This document shows positions 7,984-17,107 of a stretch of DNA of 47,406 nt, in pieces (position 1 is the stretch's first letter; every line of letters starts with the position of its first letter). The translations under genes were made by a program, and so were the position numbers. The notes under the pieces are model-generated. The model was given only the letters and a program-made list of their open reading frames with translations, ran no database searches and was not told where the DNA came from. This DNA is from Cupriavidus gilardii. GTDB lineage: Bacteria; Pseudomonadota; Gammaproteobacteria; Burkholderiales; Burkholderiaceae. The stretch lies in contig NZ_VZOV01000032.1 in the NCBI RefSeq assembly GCF_008801915.1, positions 1 through 47,406 of the forward strand, read 5' to 3'.

Positions 7984-8988
7984 ATGACCAGCCCCGCCCC
8001 TTTGCGCGTCGCCTTTGCCGGCACGCCCGAATTCGCGCGCGTCGCGCTCGCGGCCATCGTCGAGGCCGGCTTTCCGGTGGTCGCGGTGCTGACGCAACCG
8101 GACCGGCCGGCCGGACGCGGCATGCAGCTGCAGGCCAGCCCGGTCAAGCAGCATGCGCTGACGCACGGGCTCGGTCCGATCCTGCAGCCGCGCTCGCTGC
8201 GCCGCCATGGCAAGTACCCCGACGAAGCGGTCGGCGCGATCGACGCGCTGGCCGCGCAGGCGCCCGATGTGATGGTCGTGGCCGCCTATGGCCTGATCCT
8301 GCCGGCCGAGGTGCTGACGCTGCCGCGCCATGGCTGCCTGAACATCCACGCCTCACTGCTGCCGCGCTGGCGCGGCGCGGCGCCGATTCACCGCGCCATC
8401 GAGGCGGGCGACGCACAGACCGGCATCACGCTGATGCAGATGGACGAGGGCCTCGATACCGGCGCGATGATCGCGCGCGAAGCGGTGCCGATCGACGAGG
8501 ACACCACCACCGGCGCGCTGCACGACACGCTGGCGGCGCTGGGCGGCCGCATGATCGTGCAGGCGCTGCGCCGGCTGGCGGCAGATGGCGCGCTGCCTGC
8601 CGAGCCGCAGCCGGACGATGGCATCACCTATGCCGAGAAGATCGGCAAGGACGAGGCGCGGCTCGACCTGCGCCGCCCCGCGGTGGAGCTGGCCCGGCAG
8701 ATCCGCGCCTTCAATCCCTTCCCCGGCGCCAGCGTGCAGATCGGCGAGGCGGCGATCAAGTGCTGGCAGGCCGAGCCGCTGGCACGTGCGCCCGAGCATG
8801 GCGACGCGGCAGCAGGGTCGGTACTGGCCGCGGACGCGCACGGTGTGGTGATCGCCTGCGGCGAAGGCGCGCTGCGCATCACCGAGCTGCAGAAGGCCGG
8901 AGGCCGGCGCCTGCCTGCGCAGGCCTTCCTGCAGGGCACGCCGCTGCCGGCCGGCACGCGCTGCGCGGTTCCCGACGGCGCGGCATAA
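7984..8988 (+). CDS. fmt: Methionyl-tRNA formyltransferase
   Basis: A 334-residue enzyme that formylates initiator Met-tRNA with 10-formyl-tetrahydrofolate. The N-terminal Rossmann catalytic domain begins LRVAFAGTPEFA. The folate site and catalytic residues are seen as Asn120 and His122 in NIHASLLPRWRGAAPI and Asp157 in DEGLDTGAM. The C-terminal OB-like tRNA-binding domain spans about 215-334. The start at 7984 was chosen because the conserved strand begins 7 residues in; an upstream in-frame ATG at 7873 would read through the intergenic hairpin. Confidence 0.97.
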   Translation: MTSPAPLRVAFAGTPEFARVALAAIVEAGFPVVAVLTQPDRPAGRGMQLQASPVKQHALTHGLGPILQPRSLRRHGKYPDEAVGAIDALAAQAPDVMVVAAYGLILPAEVLTLPRHGCLNIHASLLPRWRGAAPIHRAIEAGDAQTGITLMQMDEGLDTGAMIAREAVPIDEDTTTGALHDTLAALGGRMIVQALRRLAADGALPAEPQPDDGITYAEKIGKDEARLDLRRPAVELARQIRAFNPFPGASVQIGEAAIKCWQAEPLARAPEHGDAAAGSVLAADAHGVVIACGEGALRITELQKAGGRRLPAQAFLQGTPLPAGTRCAVPDGAA

Positions 8989-9033
8989 CCCGGCATAATT
9001 CGGCCGATCGAACTTGCGCGAGGACCGACCATC

Positions 9034-9684
9034 ATGCTGGGCATCGTCGACCTGCCGTTGTTTATCGGCGCCGTGTTTCTGCTGAACGTGACGCCCGGGC
9101 CCGATACCGCCTATATCGTCGGCCGCAGCGTGGCGCAGGGCCGCGCCGCGGGCGTGATGTCCTCGCTTGGCGTCAGCGCCGGCTGCTGCGTGCATGCGCT
9201 GGCGACCGCGTTCGGGCTGACCGCGGTGCTGGCCGCCTCGCCGGTGGCGTTCACGGCGATCAAGTACGCGGGCGGCGCCTATCTGGCATGGCTGGGCTTG
9301 AAGCTGCTTTGGTCGAGCTGGCGCACGTCCGCCCGCGGCGCCGGGGCTGCCGCGCAAGCGCCCGCCACCGACCGCCGCAGCCTGCGCGCGCTGTTCATGC
9401 AGGGCTTCCTGACCAACGTGCTGAACCCGAAGGTGATCCTGTTCTTCGTTTCGTTCATCCCGCAGTTCGTCGATCCGCGCGCCGGCCAGCAGACACTGGC
9501 CTTCCTCGCGCTGGGCGCGATCATGGTGGCGATGTCGACGGTGTGGACCGTGGCAGTCGCGTGGATGGCCGGCACGCTGACGCGCCGGGCCGGCGAAGCG
9601 CCGCGGCTCAAGTGCTGGCTCGACCGCGTCATCGGCATGGCCTTCATCGGCCTGGGCGCGCGTCTGGCGATGACGCAGCGCTAG
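9034..9684 (+). CDS. LysE/RhtB-family amino acid exporter
   Basis: A 216-residue inner-membrane protein with about six hydrophobic segments. The family signature near the N-terminus is NVTPGPDTAYIVGRS, followed by KYAGGAYLAWLGLKLL, and NVLNPKVILFFVSFIPQF in the middle. Such proteins export amino acids or derivatives such as homoserine and threonine; the substrate cannot be told. The start has GAGGA at about 9019-9023. It follows fmt by 45 bases and may be cotranscribed with it. A hairpin at 9692-9714 follows. Confidence 0.9.
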   Translation: MLGIVDLPLFIGAVFLLNVTPGPDTAYIVGRSVAQGRAAGVMSSLGVSAGCCVHALATAFGLTAVLAASPVAFTAIKYAGGAYLAWLGLKLLWSSWRTSARGAGAAAQAPATDRRSLRALFMQGFLTNVLNPKVILFFVSFIPQFVDPRAGQQTLAFLALGAIMVAMSTVWTVAVAWMAGTLTRRAGEAPRLKCWLDRVIGMAFIGLGARLAMTQR

Positions 9685-9691
9685 CGCCGGC

Positions 9692-9714
9692 GCCGGCAAA
9701 AAACCCTTGCCGGC
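9692..9714 (+). terminator. Hairpin after the LysE-family gene
   Basis: An 8-bp perfect stem (GCCGGCAA / TTGCCGGC) with a 7-base loop lies 8 bases after the stop, followed by ATTGAA. The stem begins with A's and ends with T's in bidirectional style but lacks a long T-run. Confidence 0.55.
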
Positions 9715-9847
9715 ATTGAATTCAGCGGTCCGGACCCTATCTAACCGTCATCGCGCGATCGCGCGCGGCGCCTCGACAACGGCTGCGGAACAGCCGGGCA
9801 CCGGGGGTGCCGCAGCGCGCGACGGCGTTACCACGGAGACCACGGCA

Positions 9848-10708
9848 ATGTTCAACTGGGTCAAGACCTTCATGCTGATGGCGGCCATCACGGCGCTGTT
9901 CATCGTCATCGGAGGCATGATCGGCGGCCGCAGCGGCATGATGTTCGCGCTGCTGATGGCGCTGGGCATGAATTTCTTTTCGTACTGGTTCTCGGACAAG
10001 ATGGTCCTGCGCATGTACAACGCGCGGGAAGTCGACGCGGCCAGTGCCCCGCAGTTCTACGGCATGGTGCAGGAACTGGCGCAGCGCGCCGGCCTGCCGA
10101 TGCCGCGCGTCTACCTGATCGACGAGGACGCGCCCAACGCCTTCGCCACCGGCCGCAATCCCGAGAACGCGGCGGTCGCCGCGACCACCGGCATCCTGCG
10201 CGTGCTGAGCAACCGCGAGCTGCGCGGCGTGATGGCGCACGAGCTCGCGCACGTCAAGCATCGCGACATCCTGATCTCGACGATTGCCGCCACCATGGCC
10301 GGTGCGATCGCCGCGCTGGCCAACTTCGCGATGTTCTTCGGCGGGCGCGACGAGGAAGGCCGTCCGGCCAATCCGATCGCCAGCATCGCGATGGCGATCC
10401 TGGCGCCGCTGGCCGCGTCGCTGATCCAGATGGCGATCTCGCGGGCGCGCGAATTCGAGGCCGATCGCGGCGGCGCCGAAATCAGCGGCGATCCGCAGGC
10501 GCTGGCGATGGCACTGGACAAGATCGACCGCTATGCGCGCGGCATTCCGTTCCAGGTCGCCGAGCAGCATCCGGCCACCGCGCAGATGATGATCCTGAAT
10601 CCGCTGTCGGGCGGCGGCATCGCCAATCTGTTCTCGACGCACCCTGCCACCGAGGAGCGCGTCGCGCGGCTGATGCAGATGGCGCAGACCGGGACGTATC
10701 CGGTCTGA
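9848..10708 (+). CDS. htpX: Membrane zinc metalloprotease HtpX
   Basis: A 286-residue M48 protease that degrades damaged inner-membrane proteins. Two N-terminal membrane helices (about 7-25 and 30-48) are followed by the zinc site HELAHVKHRD (His131, Glu132, His135). A second hydrophobic hairpin (about 145-195) comes next, then the downstream glutamate ligand in REFEADRGG. The start at 9848 gives the standard MFNWVKTFMLM. A longer frame from 9707 would add 47 unrelated residues. A clear terminator follows at 10763. Confidence 0.97.
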   Translation: MFNWVKTFMLMAAITALFIVIGGMIGGRSGMMFALLMALGMNFFSYWFSDKMVLRMYNAREVDAASAPQFYGMVQELAQRAGLPMPRVYLIDEDAPNAFATGRNPENAAVAATTGILRVLSNRELRGVMAHELAHVKHRDILISTIAATMAGAIAALANFAMFFGGRDEEGRPANPIASIAMAILAPLAASLIQMAISRAREFEADRGGAEISGDPQALAMALDKIDRYARGIPFQVAEQHPATAQMMILNPLSGGGIANLFSTHPATEERVARLMQMAQTGTYPV

Positions 10709-10762
10709 TTGGAGCCGCGTGCCAGCCGCCACAGCGGTCGGTCGGCGCCGACAGGGTAAACT

Positions 10763-10797
10763 GCCCGCCGTGCTCCCTGCGAGCCGGCGGGCTTTTT
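10763..10797 (+). terminator. Intrinsic terminator after htpX
   Basis: Arms GCCCGCCG and CGGCGGGC (8 bp, perfect) with a 14-base loop are followed at once by TTTTT. It lies 54 bases past the htpX stop and separates htpX from the rsmB-ntrX group. Confidence 0.85.
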
Positions 10798-10913
10798 GAT
10801 GTCCGCGCGATGGCCGCATGCGCTGCCCCTTGGTCTTGCGCAGCGCGCCGACCGCATTCCTGCACGCATTTCCGCGTCTTCTTGTCAGTTCGTTTCCTCA
10901 CGGTGTCCGATCC

Positions 10914-12287
10914 ATGCGTTTGCCTCCCGATTCCCTGGCCTTCCAGATGCTTGCCGCCGCGGCCGCGGTACGCAGCGTCAACGAGGGCAGCGCGCTGCCG
11001 CAGGCCATCGATGCCGCCTGCGCACAGTACCGGCTCGAGCGTACGCGGGACGCCAGCGCGCGCGGCGCGCTGCAGGACCTGGCCTATCGCACCATGCGCG
11101 AGTTCGGCACCGTGCGCGCTCTGGTCACGCGCATGGTGTCGCGCCCGCCCGGCGCGCTGGTCGATTCGCTGCTCGCGGTCGCGCTGACGCTGCTGATCGA
11201 AGGCGACAAGGACCAGGGGCAGGATGGCGGGCAGGGCGGTTATGCGGCCTTCACCGTGGTGGACCAGGCCGTCAATGCCGCCGCTTCCGATCCGAAGTCC
11301 GCGCATGCACGCGGCATGGTCAACGCGGTACTGCGGCGTTTCCTGCGCGATCGACAGACGCTGCTTGCCGAAGTGCGCCGCGACGAAGAGGCACGCTGGA
11401 ATCTGCCCGCATGGTGGCTGCGCCTGCTGCGCGAGGCCTATCCCGATCGCTGGCAGGCGCTGGCCGCCAGCGCGAACGAGCGGCCGCCGATGACGCTGCG
11501 GGTCAATACCGCGCGCGTTTCGCTCGACGACTATCTGGCCCGGCTTGCCGCCGCGGGCATCGGCGCGCAGCGCGTCGGCGTGCAGGCGGTACGGCTGGCG
11601 CGCGCGCTGCCGGTCGCGCAGGTGCCCGGCTTCGACAGCGGCGAAGTCTCGGTGCAGGACGCCGGCGCGCAGCTGGCGGCGCCGCTGCTCGAGATCGCCG
11701 ATGGCCAGCGCGTGCTCGATGCCTGCGCCGCGCCCGGCGGCAAGACCGGCCATCTGCTCGAACTGGCCGATGTGGATCTGACCGCGGTCGAGAGCGATGC
11801 CGTGCGTGCGCAGCGCATCGACGAGAATCTCGCGCGGCTGCACCAGCGCGCGCAGGTCGTGATCGGCGACGCCAGCCGGCCGCAGGCATGGTGGGACGGC
11901 AAGCCATACGACCGCATCCTGGCCGATGTTCCATGCTCGGCCTCCGGCATCGTGCGCCGCCATCCCGATATCCGCTGGCTGCGCCGCGAAAGCGATCTGG
12001 CCAGGCTCGTCAACGAGCAACGCCGCATCGTCTCGCAGCTGTGGCCGCTGCTGAAACCGGGCGGCATTCTGGTGTATGTGACTTGTTCTATTTTCCCAAC
12101 GGAGGGCGAGGAGCAGGCGCGCTGGTTTGGTGACCAGCTACCAGATGCGATACGATTGCAGGCGCCCGGCCAGCTGCTGCCCGGCAGCATCCCCAATGGC
12201 GTGGCTGATGGCGGGACCGGCAGCCACGATGGCCTGCCGTCGGACCACGACGGTTTCTTCTACGCCCGCTTCCAGAAACGCCTCTGA
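10914..12287 (+). CDS. rsmB: 16S rRNA (cytosine-967 C5) methyltransferase RsmB
   Basis: A 457-residue protein. The N-terminal NusB-like RNA-binding domain covers about 1-150. The SAM-binding Rossmann methyltransferase follows, with motif I DACAAPGGKTGHLLEL, the motif IV cysteine in DVPCSASGIVRRHPDIRW and the catalytic cysteine in VTCSIFPTEGEEQ. It methylates C967 of 16S rRNA. The start at 10914 (MRLPPDSLAFQML) leaves out 32 low-quality upstream residues. The stop is 4 bases before the DUF4390 start, so rsmB, DUF4390 and ntrY are tightly coupled. Confidence 0.96.
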   Translation: MRLPPDSLAFQMLAAAAAVRSVNEGSALPQAIDAACAQYRLERTRDASARGALQDLAYRTMREFGTVRALVTRMVSRPPGALVDSLLAVALTLLIEGDKDQGQDGGQGGYAAFTVVDQAVNAAASDPKSAHARGMVNAVLRRFLRDRQTLLAEVRRDEEARWNLPAWWLRLLREAYPDRWQALAASANERPPMTLRVNTARVSLDDYLARLAAAGIGAQRVGVQAVRLARALPVAQVPGFDSGEVSVQDAGAQLAAPLLEIADGQRVLDACAAPGGKTGHLLELADVDLTAVESDAVRAQRIDENLARLHQRAQVVIGDASRPQAWWDGKPYDRILADVPCSASGIVRRHPDIRWLRRESDLARLVNEQRRIVSQLWPLLKPGGILVYVTCSIFPTEGEEQARWFGDQLPDAIRLQAPGQLLPGSIPNGVADGGTGSHDGLPSDHDGFFYARFQKRL

Positions 12288-12291
12288 TCCG

Positions 12292-13353
12292 ATGCTCGCA
12301 CCGCTTCGCTTGTCCGTCCTCCGTGCCCATGACGACAAGGCGTGCGGATCCGCAGCCAACCATGCCGGTATCGGCGTGGCCGCGCTGCGCCGGCTGGCGT
12401 GGCTGCTGTTGATGGTGCTGGTCCTTTGCGCGGGCGCACTGTCGCCGCGCGCCGGCCACGCACAGAACATCGAGGTGCGCGAGGCGCGCATCGAATATCA
12501 GGACGGCGGCTTCGAGCTGAACGCCGCCTTCAACTTCGAGCTGTCGCCGGCATTGGAGGACGCGTTGCACAAGGGCATCCCCTTGTATTTCGCGGTGGAT
12601 TTCCAGCTGAGCCGACCGCGCTGGTACTGGTTCGACGAAAAGCCGGTCAGCACCAGCCGCAGCGTCCGGCTGACCTTCCATCCGCTGACGCGGCAGTACC
12701 GGGTCTCGACCGGCGGACTGCAGCTGCCCTTCATGCGGCTGAAGGGCGCACTCGATTTCATCAAGCAGGTGCGTGGCTGGCGCGTGTTCGAGCGCGGCGA
12801 CGTCAAGCTCGGCGTGCCATACCAGGCCGAGGTCCGCATGCGGCTGGACCTGTCGCAACTGCCCAAGCCGTTCCAGATCAATGCGGTCAATACGCGCGAC
12901 TGGAACCTGTCGTCCGACTGGCGGCGCTTTGCCTATACGCCGGTCGCCGAGGCACCGCCACCTCCGGCACCCGCCGCGCCTGCGGCACCTCCCGCGCCTG
13001 CCGCCCCGGCTTCGCCGGCCGCGCCGACGCCAGCACCGGCGAACGGACACGCGGCTTCGCCCGCGAACGCGTCGGCGGCGCCGGCCGCGTCGGCACCGGG
13101 ACAGGGTTCGGCCCCGGCCTCGATGCCGCCTTCCGCGCCCGGCGGCGTTCCCGGCAGTGCACCGGGTAGTAGCCCGAGCAGTGCGCCGAGCACTGTGCCA
13201 GGTGGTGCGACGGCCCCCGCTTCCACGCCCAATGCCGCGCCGGCCTCGGCGCCGGGCATCGGCAACGCCCGTCCGCCGTCGCCGGCATCCGCTCGCACGG
13301 TCGCCGGCATGCTGGCACCGATCTCGCTGTCGTCGCTGGTCGCCGAACCATGA
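12292..13353 (+). CDS. DUF4390 envelope protein with long Pro/Ala/Ser-rich tail
   Basis: A 353-residue protein. A hydrophobic segment at about 29-50 (LRRLAWLLLMVLVLCAGALSP) ending in GHAQ looks like an uncleaved or long signal peptide. The DUF4390 domain (about 55-220) contains PLYFAVDFQLSRPRWYWFDEK and RLTFHPLTRQYRVSTGGLQ. From about 220 the sequence becomes low-complexity Pro/Ala/Ser/Gly, which probably spans the periplasm. Function unknown; its invariable place just before ntrY suggests a link to that sensor. Its stop overlaps the ntrY start (ATGA at 13350-13353), so translation is probably coupled. Confidence 0.85.
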   Translation: MLAPLRLSVLRAHDDKACGSAANHAGIGVAALRRLAWLLLMVLVLCAGALSPRAGHAQNIEVREARIEYQDGGFELNAAFNFELSPALEDALHKGIPLYFAVDFQLSRPRWYWFDEKPVSTSRSVRLTFHPLTRQYRVSTGGLQLPFMRLKGALDFIKQVRGWRVFERGDVKLGVPYQAEVRMRLDLSQLPKPFQINAVNTRDWNLSSDWRRFAYTPVAEAPPPPAPAAPAAPPAPAAPASPAAPTPAPANGHAASPANASAAPAASAPGQGSAPASMPPSAPGGVPGSAPGSSPSSAPSTVPGGATAPASTPNAAPASAPGIGNARPPSPASARTVAGMLAPISLSSLVAEP

Positions 13354-15809
13354 TCTCTCCGCTGAACACCGTGCTCGACAGCCGGCTGCGCCGGGTGCTG
13401 AGCCGCGTGGTCGCCGGCACCATCGTCTTCCTGGCGCTGGTGCTGGTGGTGCTGTTGGCTGCCGCGTCCGCCAACACCGAATTCTTCGACCGCTATTTCA
13501 CGCTGCTGTACAAGATCAACCTGGTGATCGGCGTGCTGATGGTGCTGATCATCGGCGCGCTCGCGGTGGCGCTGTGGGTCCGCTATCGCCGCGGCAAGTT
13601 CGGCACGCGGCTGATGACCAAGCTGGCACTGTTCTTCGGCATCGTCGGCGTGCTGCCGGGCGTGCTGATCTACCTGGTGTCGCTGCAATTCGTCTCGCGC
13701 AGCATCGAATCGTGGTTCGACGTGCGCGTCGAGACCGCACTCGAGGCAGGCCTGAACCTGGGCCGCTCGACCATCGACAGCGCGCTGGCCGATCTGCAGG
13801 CCAAGGCCCGGCAGATGAGCGATCAGATCATCAGCGCCAGCGAGCCGACCAACTCGCTGCAGCTGAACCGGCTGCGCGAACAGTACGGCGTGCAGGAGGC
13901 CTCGATCTTCACCGGCGGCGGACGCGTGATCGCGTCCGCGTCGAGCAATTACGCGATGCTGGTGCCGAGCCTGCCTTCCGGCGTGCTGGTCGAGCAGGCC
14001 CGGCTTGCGGGCGGCTACGCGGCGGTCGAAGGCGGCACCGATCCCGGCACCGACGGCGGCAGCGATGGCCATCCGCAAGCCGAGCGCGCCGACGCCAACC
14101 ACCTGTACCGGTTGCGCGTGATCATTCCGCTCGGCACCGCGGCGCCTACCGACGAAGCGCCGCTGGGCGCGCCGCAGCGTCCCGCGGGCAAGGACCGCTG
14201 GGCCGGCTCGGGCCTGTCGCTGGAGCGGCGCGCCGAGGACTATCCGTCGTCGGGCTTCGGCCTGATCGGCGATACGGTGCGCGAGGAGCGCTATCTGCAG
14301 ATCGTGCATCCGGTCCCCGCAGTGCTCGCGCGCAATGCCGACGAAGTCCAGCGCGCCTATCAGGACTACCAGGAAAAGGCGCTGGGCCGCACCGGCCTGC
14401 GCAAGATGTATATCGGCACGCTGACGCTGACGCTGTTTCTCGCGGTGTTCATCGCGGTGATGCTGGCGCTGCTGCTCGGCGGACAGCTGGCGCGGCCGCT
14501 GCTGATGCTGCTGCAGGGGACCAAGGAAGTCGCCGAAGGCGATCTGTCGCCCAAGCGCGAACTGAAGAGCCGCGATGAGCTTGGCATGCTGACGCAGCAG
14601 TTCAACATGATGACGCGGCAGCTGGCCGAGGCGCGCCTGGCCGTCGAGCAGAATCGCGCGGCGCTGGAGCAATCGAAGGCCTTCCTCGAAAGCGTGCTGC
14701 AGAACCTGACCGCCGGCGTGCTGGTGATGGACCGGCGCTTCTCGCTGGTCACGGCCAACCCCGGTGCCGAACGGATCTTCGGCCAGCCGCTCGGCCCCAC
14801 CATCGGGCATCCGGTCGAGGCCATTCCCGGCATGGCGGCGTTCGGCGAAATCGTGCGGCAGGCCTTCTCCGAGCAGAGCACCAGCGAGGTACTCGGCGGC
14901 GCCGCGCACTGGCAGAAGCAGATCGAACTGCCGCACGGCGACGAAGAACAGCCGCTGACGCTGCTGGTACGCGGCGCGCGGCTGCCGGGCGGCGACCATA
15001 TCAGCGATCATGCCGAGCCGGGCTATGTGGTCGTGTTCGACGATATTTCCGATGTGATTTCGGCTCAACGGTCGGTCGCATGGGGCGAAGTGGCCCGGCG
15101 CCTCGCGCATGAAATCAAGAACCCGCTGACGCCGATCCAGCTGTCGGCGGAGCGGCTGCAGATGAAGCTCGCGTCCAAGCTCGAAGGCATCGACGCGGAC
15201 GTGCTAAAGCGCGGGGCCACCACGATCGTTAACCAGGTAGCGGCGATGAAGCGCATGGTCGACGATTTCCGCGACTACGCCCGCACGCCGCCGGCGATGC
15301 TGCAGACGCTGCAGCTCAATGCGCTGGTGGCCGAGGTTCTGCATCTGTACGGTATCGACGATCCCGGCCTGCACGAGCATCCCGTGATTCATCCGTCGCT
15401 GGCCGACGATCTGCCCGACATCAAGGGCGATCCGACCCAGCTTCGGCAGGTGATACACAATCTGCTGCAGAATGCGCAGGATGCGGTCGCGGAGAACCTG
15501 GCGGCGGGCCGTCCGGCGCCTTGTATCGCTCTGCACACCGAGACTGTAGAATACAAAGATCCTGCCGGCGAAAGCCGCCAGGCTGTCAAGCTGACCATCG
15601 CTGACAATGGTCCGGGGTTCGCCCCGCGCATCCTGAGCCGCGCGTTCGAGCCATACGTGACGACCAAGGCCAAGGGGACGGGTCTGGGTCTTGCGATGGT
15701 GAAGAAGATCATTGACGAACATGGGGCGCGCATCGAACTGCGCAACCGCATGGAGGGCACCGAAGTCGCCGGCGCCCAGATATCGATCCTGTTCGCCAAG
15801 CTGGCATAG
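13350..15809 (+). CDS. ntrY: NtrY-family sensor histidine kinase
   Basis: An 819-residue membrane sensor. There are hydrophobic helices near residues 20-42, 55-75, 88-112 and 358-382, with a large periplasmic domain (about 115-355) between the last two. HAMP (about 380-435), a PAS-like segment (about 450-560) and the kinase core follow. The phospho-acceptor is His587 in ARRLAHEIKNPLTPIQLSAERL; the ATP-lid motifs are NLLQNAQDAV, ADNGPGFA and GTGLGLAMVKKI. NtrY/NtrX pairs respond to nitrogen or redox state in alpha- and betaproteobacteria. The partner regulator lies 56 bases downstream. Confidence 0.92.
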   Translation: MISPLNTVLDSRLRRVLSRVVAGTIVFLALVLVVLLAAASANTEFFDRYFTLLYKINLVIGVLMVLIIGALAVALWVRYRRGKFGTRLMTKLALFFGIVGVLPGVLIYLVSLQFVSRSIESWFDVRVETALEAGLNLGRSTIDSALADLQAKARQMSDQIISASEPTNSLQLNRLREQYGVQEASIFTGGGRVIASASSNYAMLVPSLPSGVLVEQARLAGGYAAVEGGTDPGTDGGSDGHPQAERADANHLYRLRVIIPLGTAAPTDEAPLGAPQRPAGKDRWAGSGLSLERRAEDYPSSGFGLIGDTVREERYLQIVHPVPAVLARNADEVQRAYQDYQEKALGRTGLRKMYIGTLTLTLFLAVFIAVMLALLLGGQLARPLLMLLQGTKEVAEGDLSPKRELKSRDELGMLTQQFNMMTRQLAEARLAVEQNRAALEQSKAFLESVLQNLTAGVLVMDRRFSLVTANPGAERIFGQPLGPTIGHPVEAIPGMAAFGEIVRQAFSEQSTSEVLGGAAHWQKQIELPHGDEEQPLTLLVRGARLPGGDHISDHAEPGYVVVFDDISDVISAQRSVAWGEVARRLAHEIKNPLTPIQLSAERLQMKLASKLEGIDADVLKRGATTIVNQVAAMKRMVDDFRDYARTPPAMLQTLQLNALVAEVLHLYGIDDPGLHEHPVIHPSLADDLPDIKGDPTQLRQVIHNLLQNAQDAVAENLAAGRPAPCIALHTETVEYKDPAGESRQAVKLTIADNGPGFAPRILSRAFEPYVTTKAKGTGLGLAMVKKIIDEHGARIELRNRMEGTEVAGAQISILFAKLA

Positions 15810-15865
15810 TGATGCATGATGATGCGGTCCGACCCGGAACGCCGCGGAGGGGTTAAGAGGAAAGT

Positions 15866-16558
15866 ATGGCAACCATCCTCGTAGTCGACGACGAAATGGG
15901 TATCCGTGAACTGCTCTCGGAAATCCTCAGCGACGAAGGCCATGTAGTCGAAGTAGCCGAAAACGCGCAACAAGCCCGTGAATACCGTGCCGGCAATACG
16001 CCCGACCTGGTGCTGCTCGACATCTGGATGCCGGACACCGACGGTGTGACGCTGCTCAAGGAATGGTCCTCCCAGGGCCAGCTGACGATGCCCGTGATCA
16101 TGATGTCCGGGCACGCGACCATCGATACCGCGGTGGAAGCGACCAAGATCGGCGCGCTCAATTTCCTGGAGAAACCGATCGCGCTGCAGAAGCTGCTGTC
16201 CGCGGTGGAGCAGGGCCTCGCACGCGGCCAGGAACGTCCGCGCGCGGCGGCCGTTCCCGCGGCACCGGCCGCCGAGCCCGCCGCTCGCGCCGCCGACACC
16301 GCGCCGGCGGACGCGTCCGCCAACGGCACGCCGCAGCGCGTCCCCGAGGCCGAAATGCAGTTCTCCTTCGACATGCCGCTGCGCGAGGCGCGCGACATGT
16401 TCGAGCGCGCCTACTTCGAATACCACCTGCTGCGCGAGCACGGCAGCATGACGCGCGTGGCCGAGAAGACCGGACTCGAGCGTACCCACCTGTACCGCAA
16501 GCTCAAGCAGCTCGGCGTCGAACTGAGCCGCAACAAGCCGGAGCCCGCCGAGCAGTAA
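15866..16558 (+). CDS. ntrX: NtrX-like response regulator lacking the AAA+ domain
   Basis: A 230-residue regulator. The receiver domain spans 1-120 with acidic residues Asp8/Asp9, phospho-acceptor Asp52 in LLDIWMPD and Lys in FLEKP. An Ala/Pro-rich linker (about 125-155) is followed by a Fis-type helix-turn-helix at the C-terminus (MTRVAEKTGLERTHLYRKLKQLG). Classical NtrX has a central sigma-54-interacting ATPase of about 240 residues; no Walker A or GAFTGA motif is present, so this protein cannot activate sigma-54 promoters. It probably regulates by binding DNA alone. RBS AGAGGAAAG lies just upstream. Confidence 0.9.
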   Translation: MATILVVDDEMGIRELLSEILSDEGHVVEVAENAQQAREYRAGNTPDLVLLDIWMPDTDGVTLLKEWSSQGQLTMPVIMMSGHATIDTAVEATKIGALNFLEKPIALQKLLSAVEQGLARGQERPRAAAVPAAPAAEPAARAADTAPADASANGTPQRVPEAEMQFSFDMPLREARDMFERAYFEYHLLREHGSMTRVAEKTGLERTHLYRKLKQLGVELSRNKPEPAEQ

Positions 16559-16623
16559 GCACGAGATTCGCGCCGGCAGGGGGTTGACCAGTCCCATGCC
16601 CGCTGTTATAGTTTCGCTTCTTT

Positions 16624-16699
16624 GGCCCGGTAGCTCAGTCGGTAGAGCAGAGGATTGAAAATCCTTGTGTCGGCGGTTCGATTCCGTCCCAGGCCACCA
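16624..16699 (+). tRNA. tRNA-Phe (GAA) with encoded CCA
   Basis: A 76-base cloverleaf. The D arm is GCTC/GAGC. The anticodon arm is GAGGA-TTGAAAA-TCCTT with anticodon GAA. The T arm is GGCGG-TTCGATT-CCGTC, followed by A73 and CCA. The acceptor stem GGCCCGG / CCAGGCC has a C5-A68 mismatch, and the T stem has a G50-U64 wobble. Everything else is standard for tRNA-Phe. A very strong terminator follows 5 bases later. Confidence 0.95.
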
Positions 16700-16704
16700 G
16701 GTTG

Positions 16705-16740
16705 AAAGAAAAACGGACGCTTCGGCGTCCGTTTTTCTTT
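16705..16740. terminator. Strong bidirectional terminator after tRNA-Phe
   Basis: A 16-bp perfect inverted repeat (16705-16720 and 16725-16740) closes a TTCG tetraloop. The core is ACGGACGC / GCGTCCGT and the outer arms are A-rich and T-rich, so it works on both strands. Confidence 0.95.
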
Positions 16741-17092
16741 GGTGCTCCGCCTTGCCGGCACCGGTCCCCTGTTTCGTTCTCGCCCCGTCCTCGCCCCGTC
16801 CTGGCCACGCAAGGTGGCCGCGCCGTTCCGCCGCAAAAACGGCCGAGCCTTCCACCACTCCCGCCGCCACGACCGACGCTGCAACAACGTGCATGCCGCC
16901 CGACACGCAGGCGGCAAAGCTTACAAGCGTTGGTATGTCTTACCCAGCCGGCGAGGCTGTCTTGCGCCGCACCGACAGACGGCCGGTCCATCGCCGCATC
17001 GCCAACCCGCGATTGGAACGCCGATTGCATATTGACGGGCGGCCCCCGATCGCGGGGTTCATGTCAGCGCTACGGGGACTTAGCGCACCGCT
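16741..17092. other. Gene-free stretch after tRNA-Phe
   Basis: About 350 bases with no credible gene. Reading frames here lack ribosome sites and conserved features. I see no clear promoter, repeat or attachment-site duplicate of the tRNA 3' end. The last bases lead into the RBS of the small lipoprotein gene. Confidence 0.5.
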
Positions 17093-17107
17093 GGAGGAAA
17101 ACAAAAT

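Noticed and set aside
12933..15110. Minus-strand open frame of about 725 residues
   Set aside because: It is antisense to DUF4390 and ntrY, and contains no recognisable family.
16624..17107. Integration site for a mobile element at tRNA-Phe
   Set aside because: No integrase gene and no direct repeat of the tRNA 3' end are seen in the flanking sequence.
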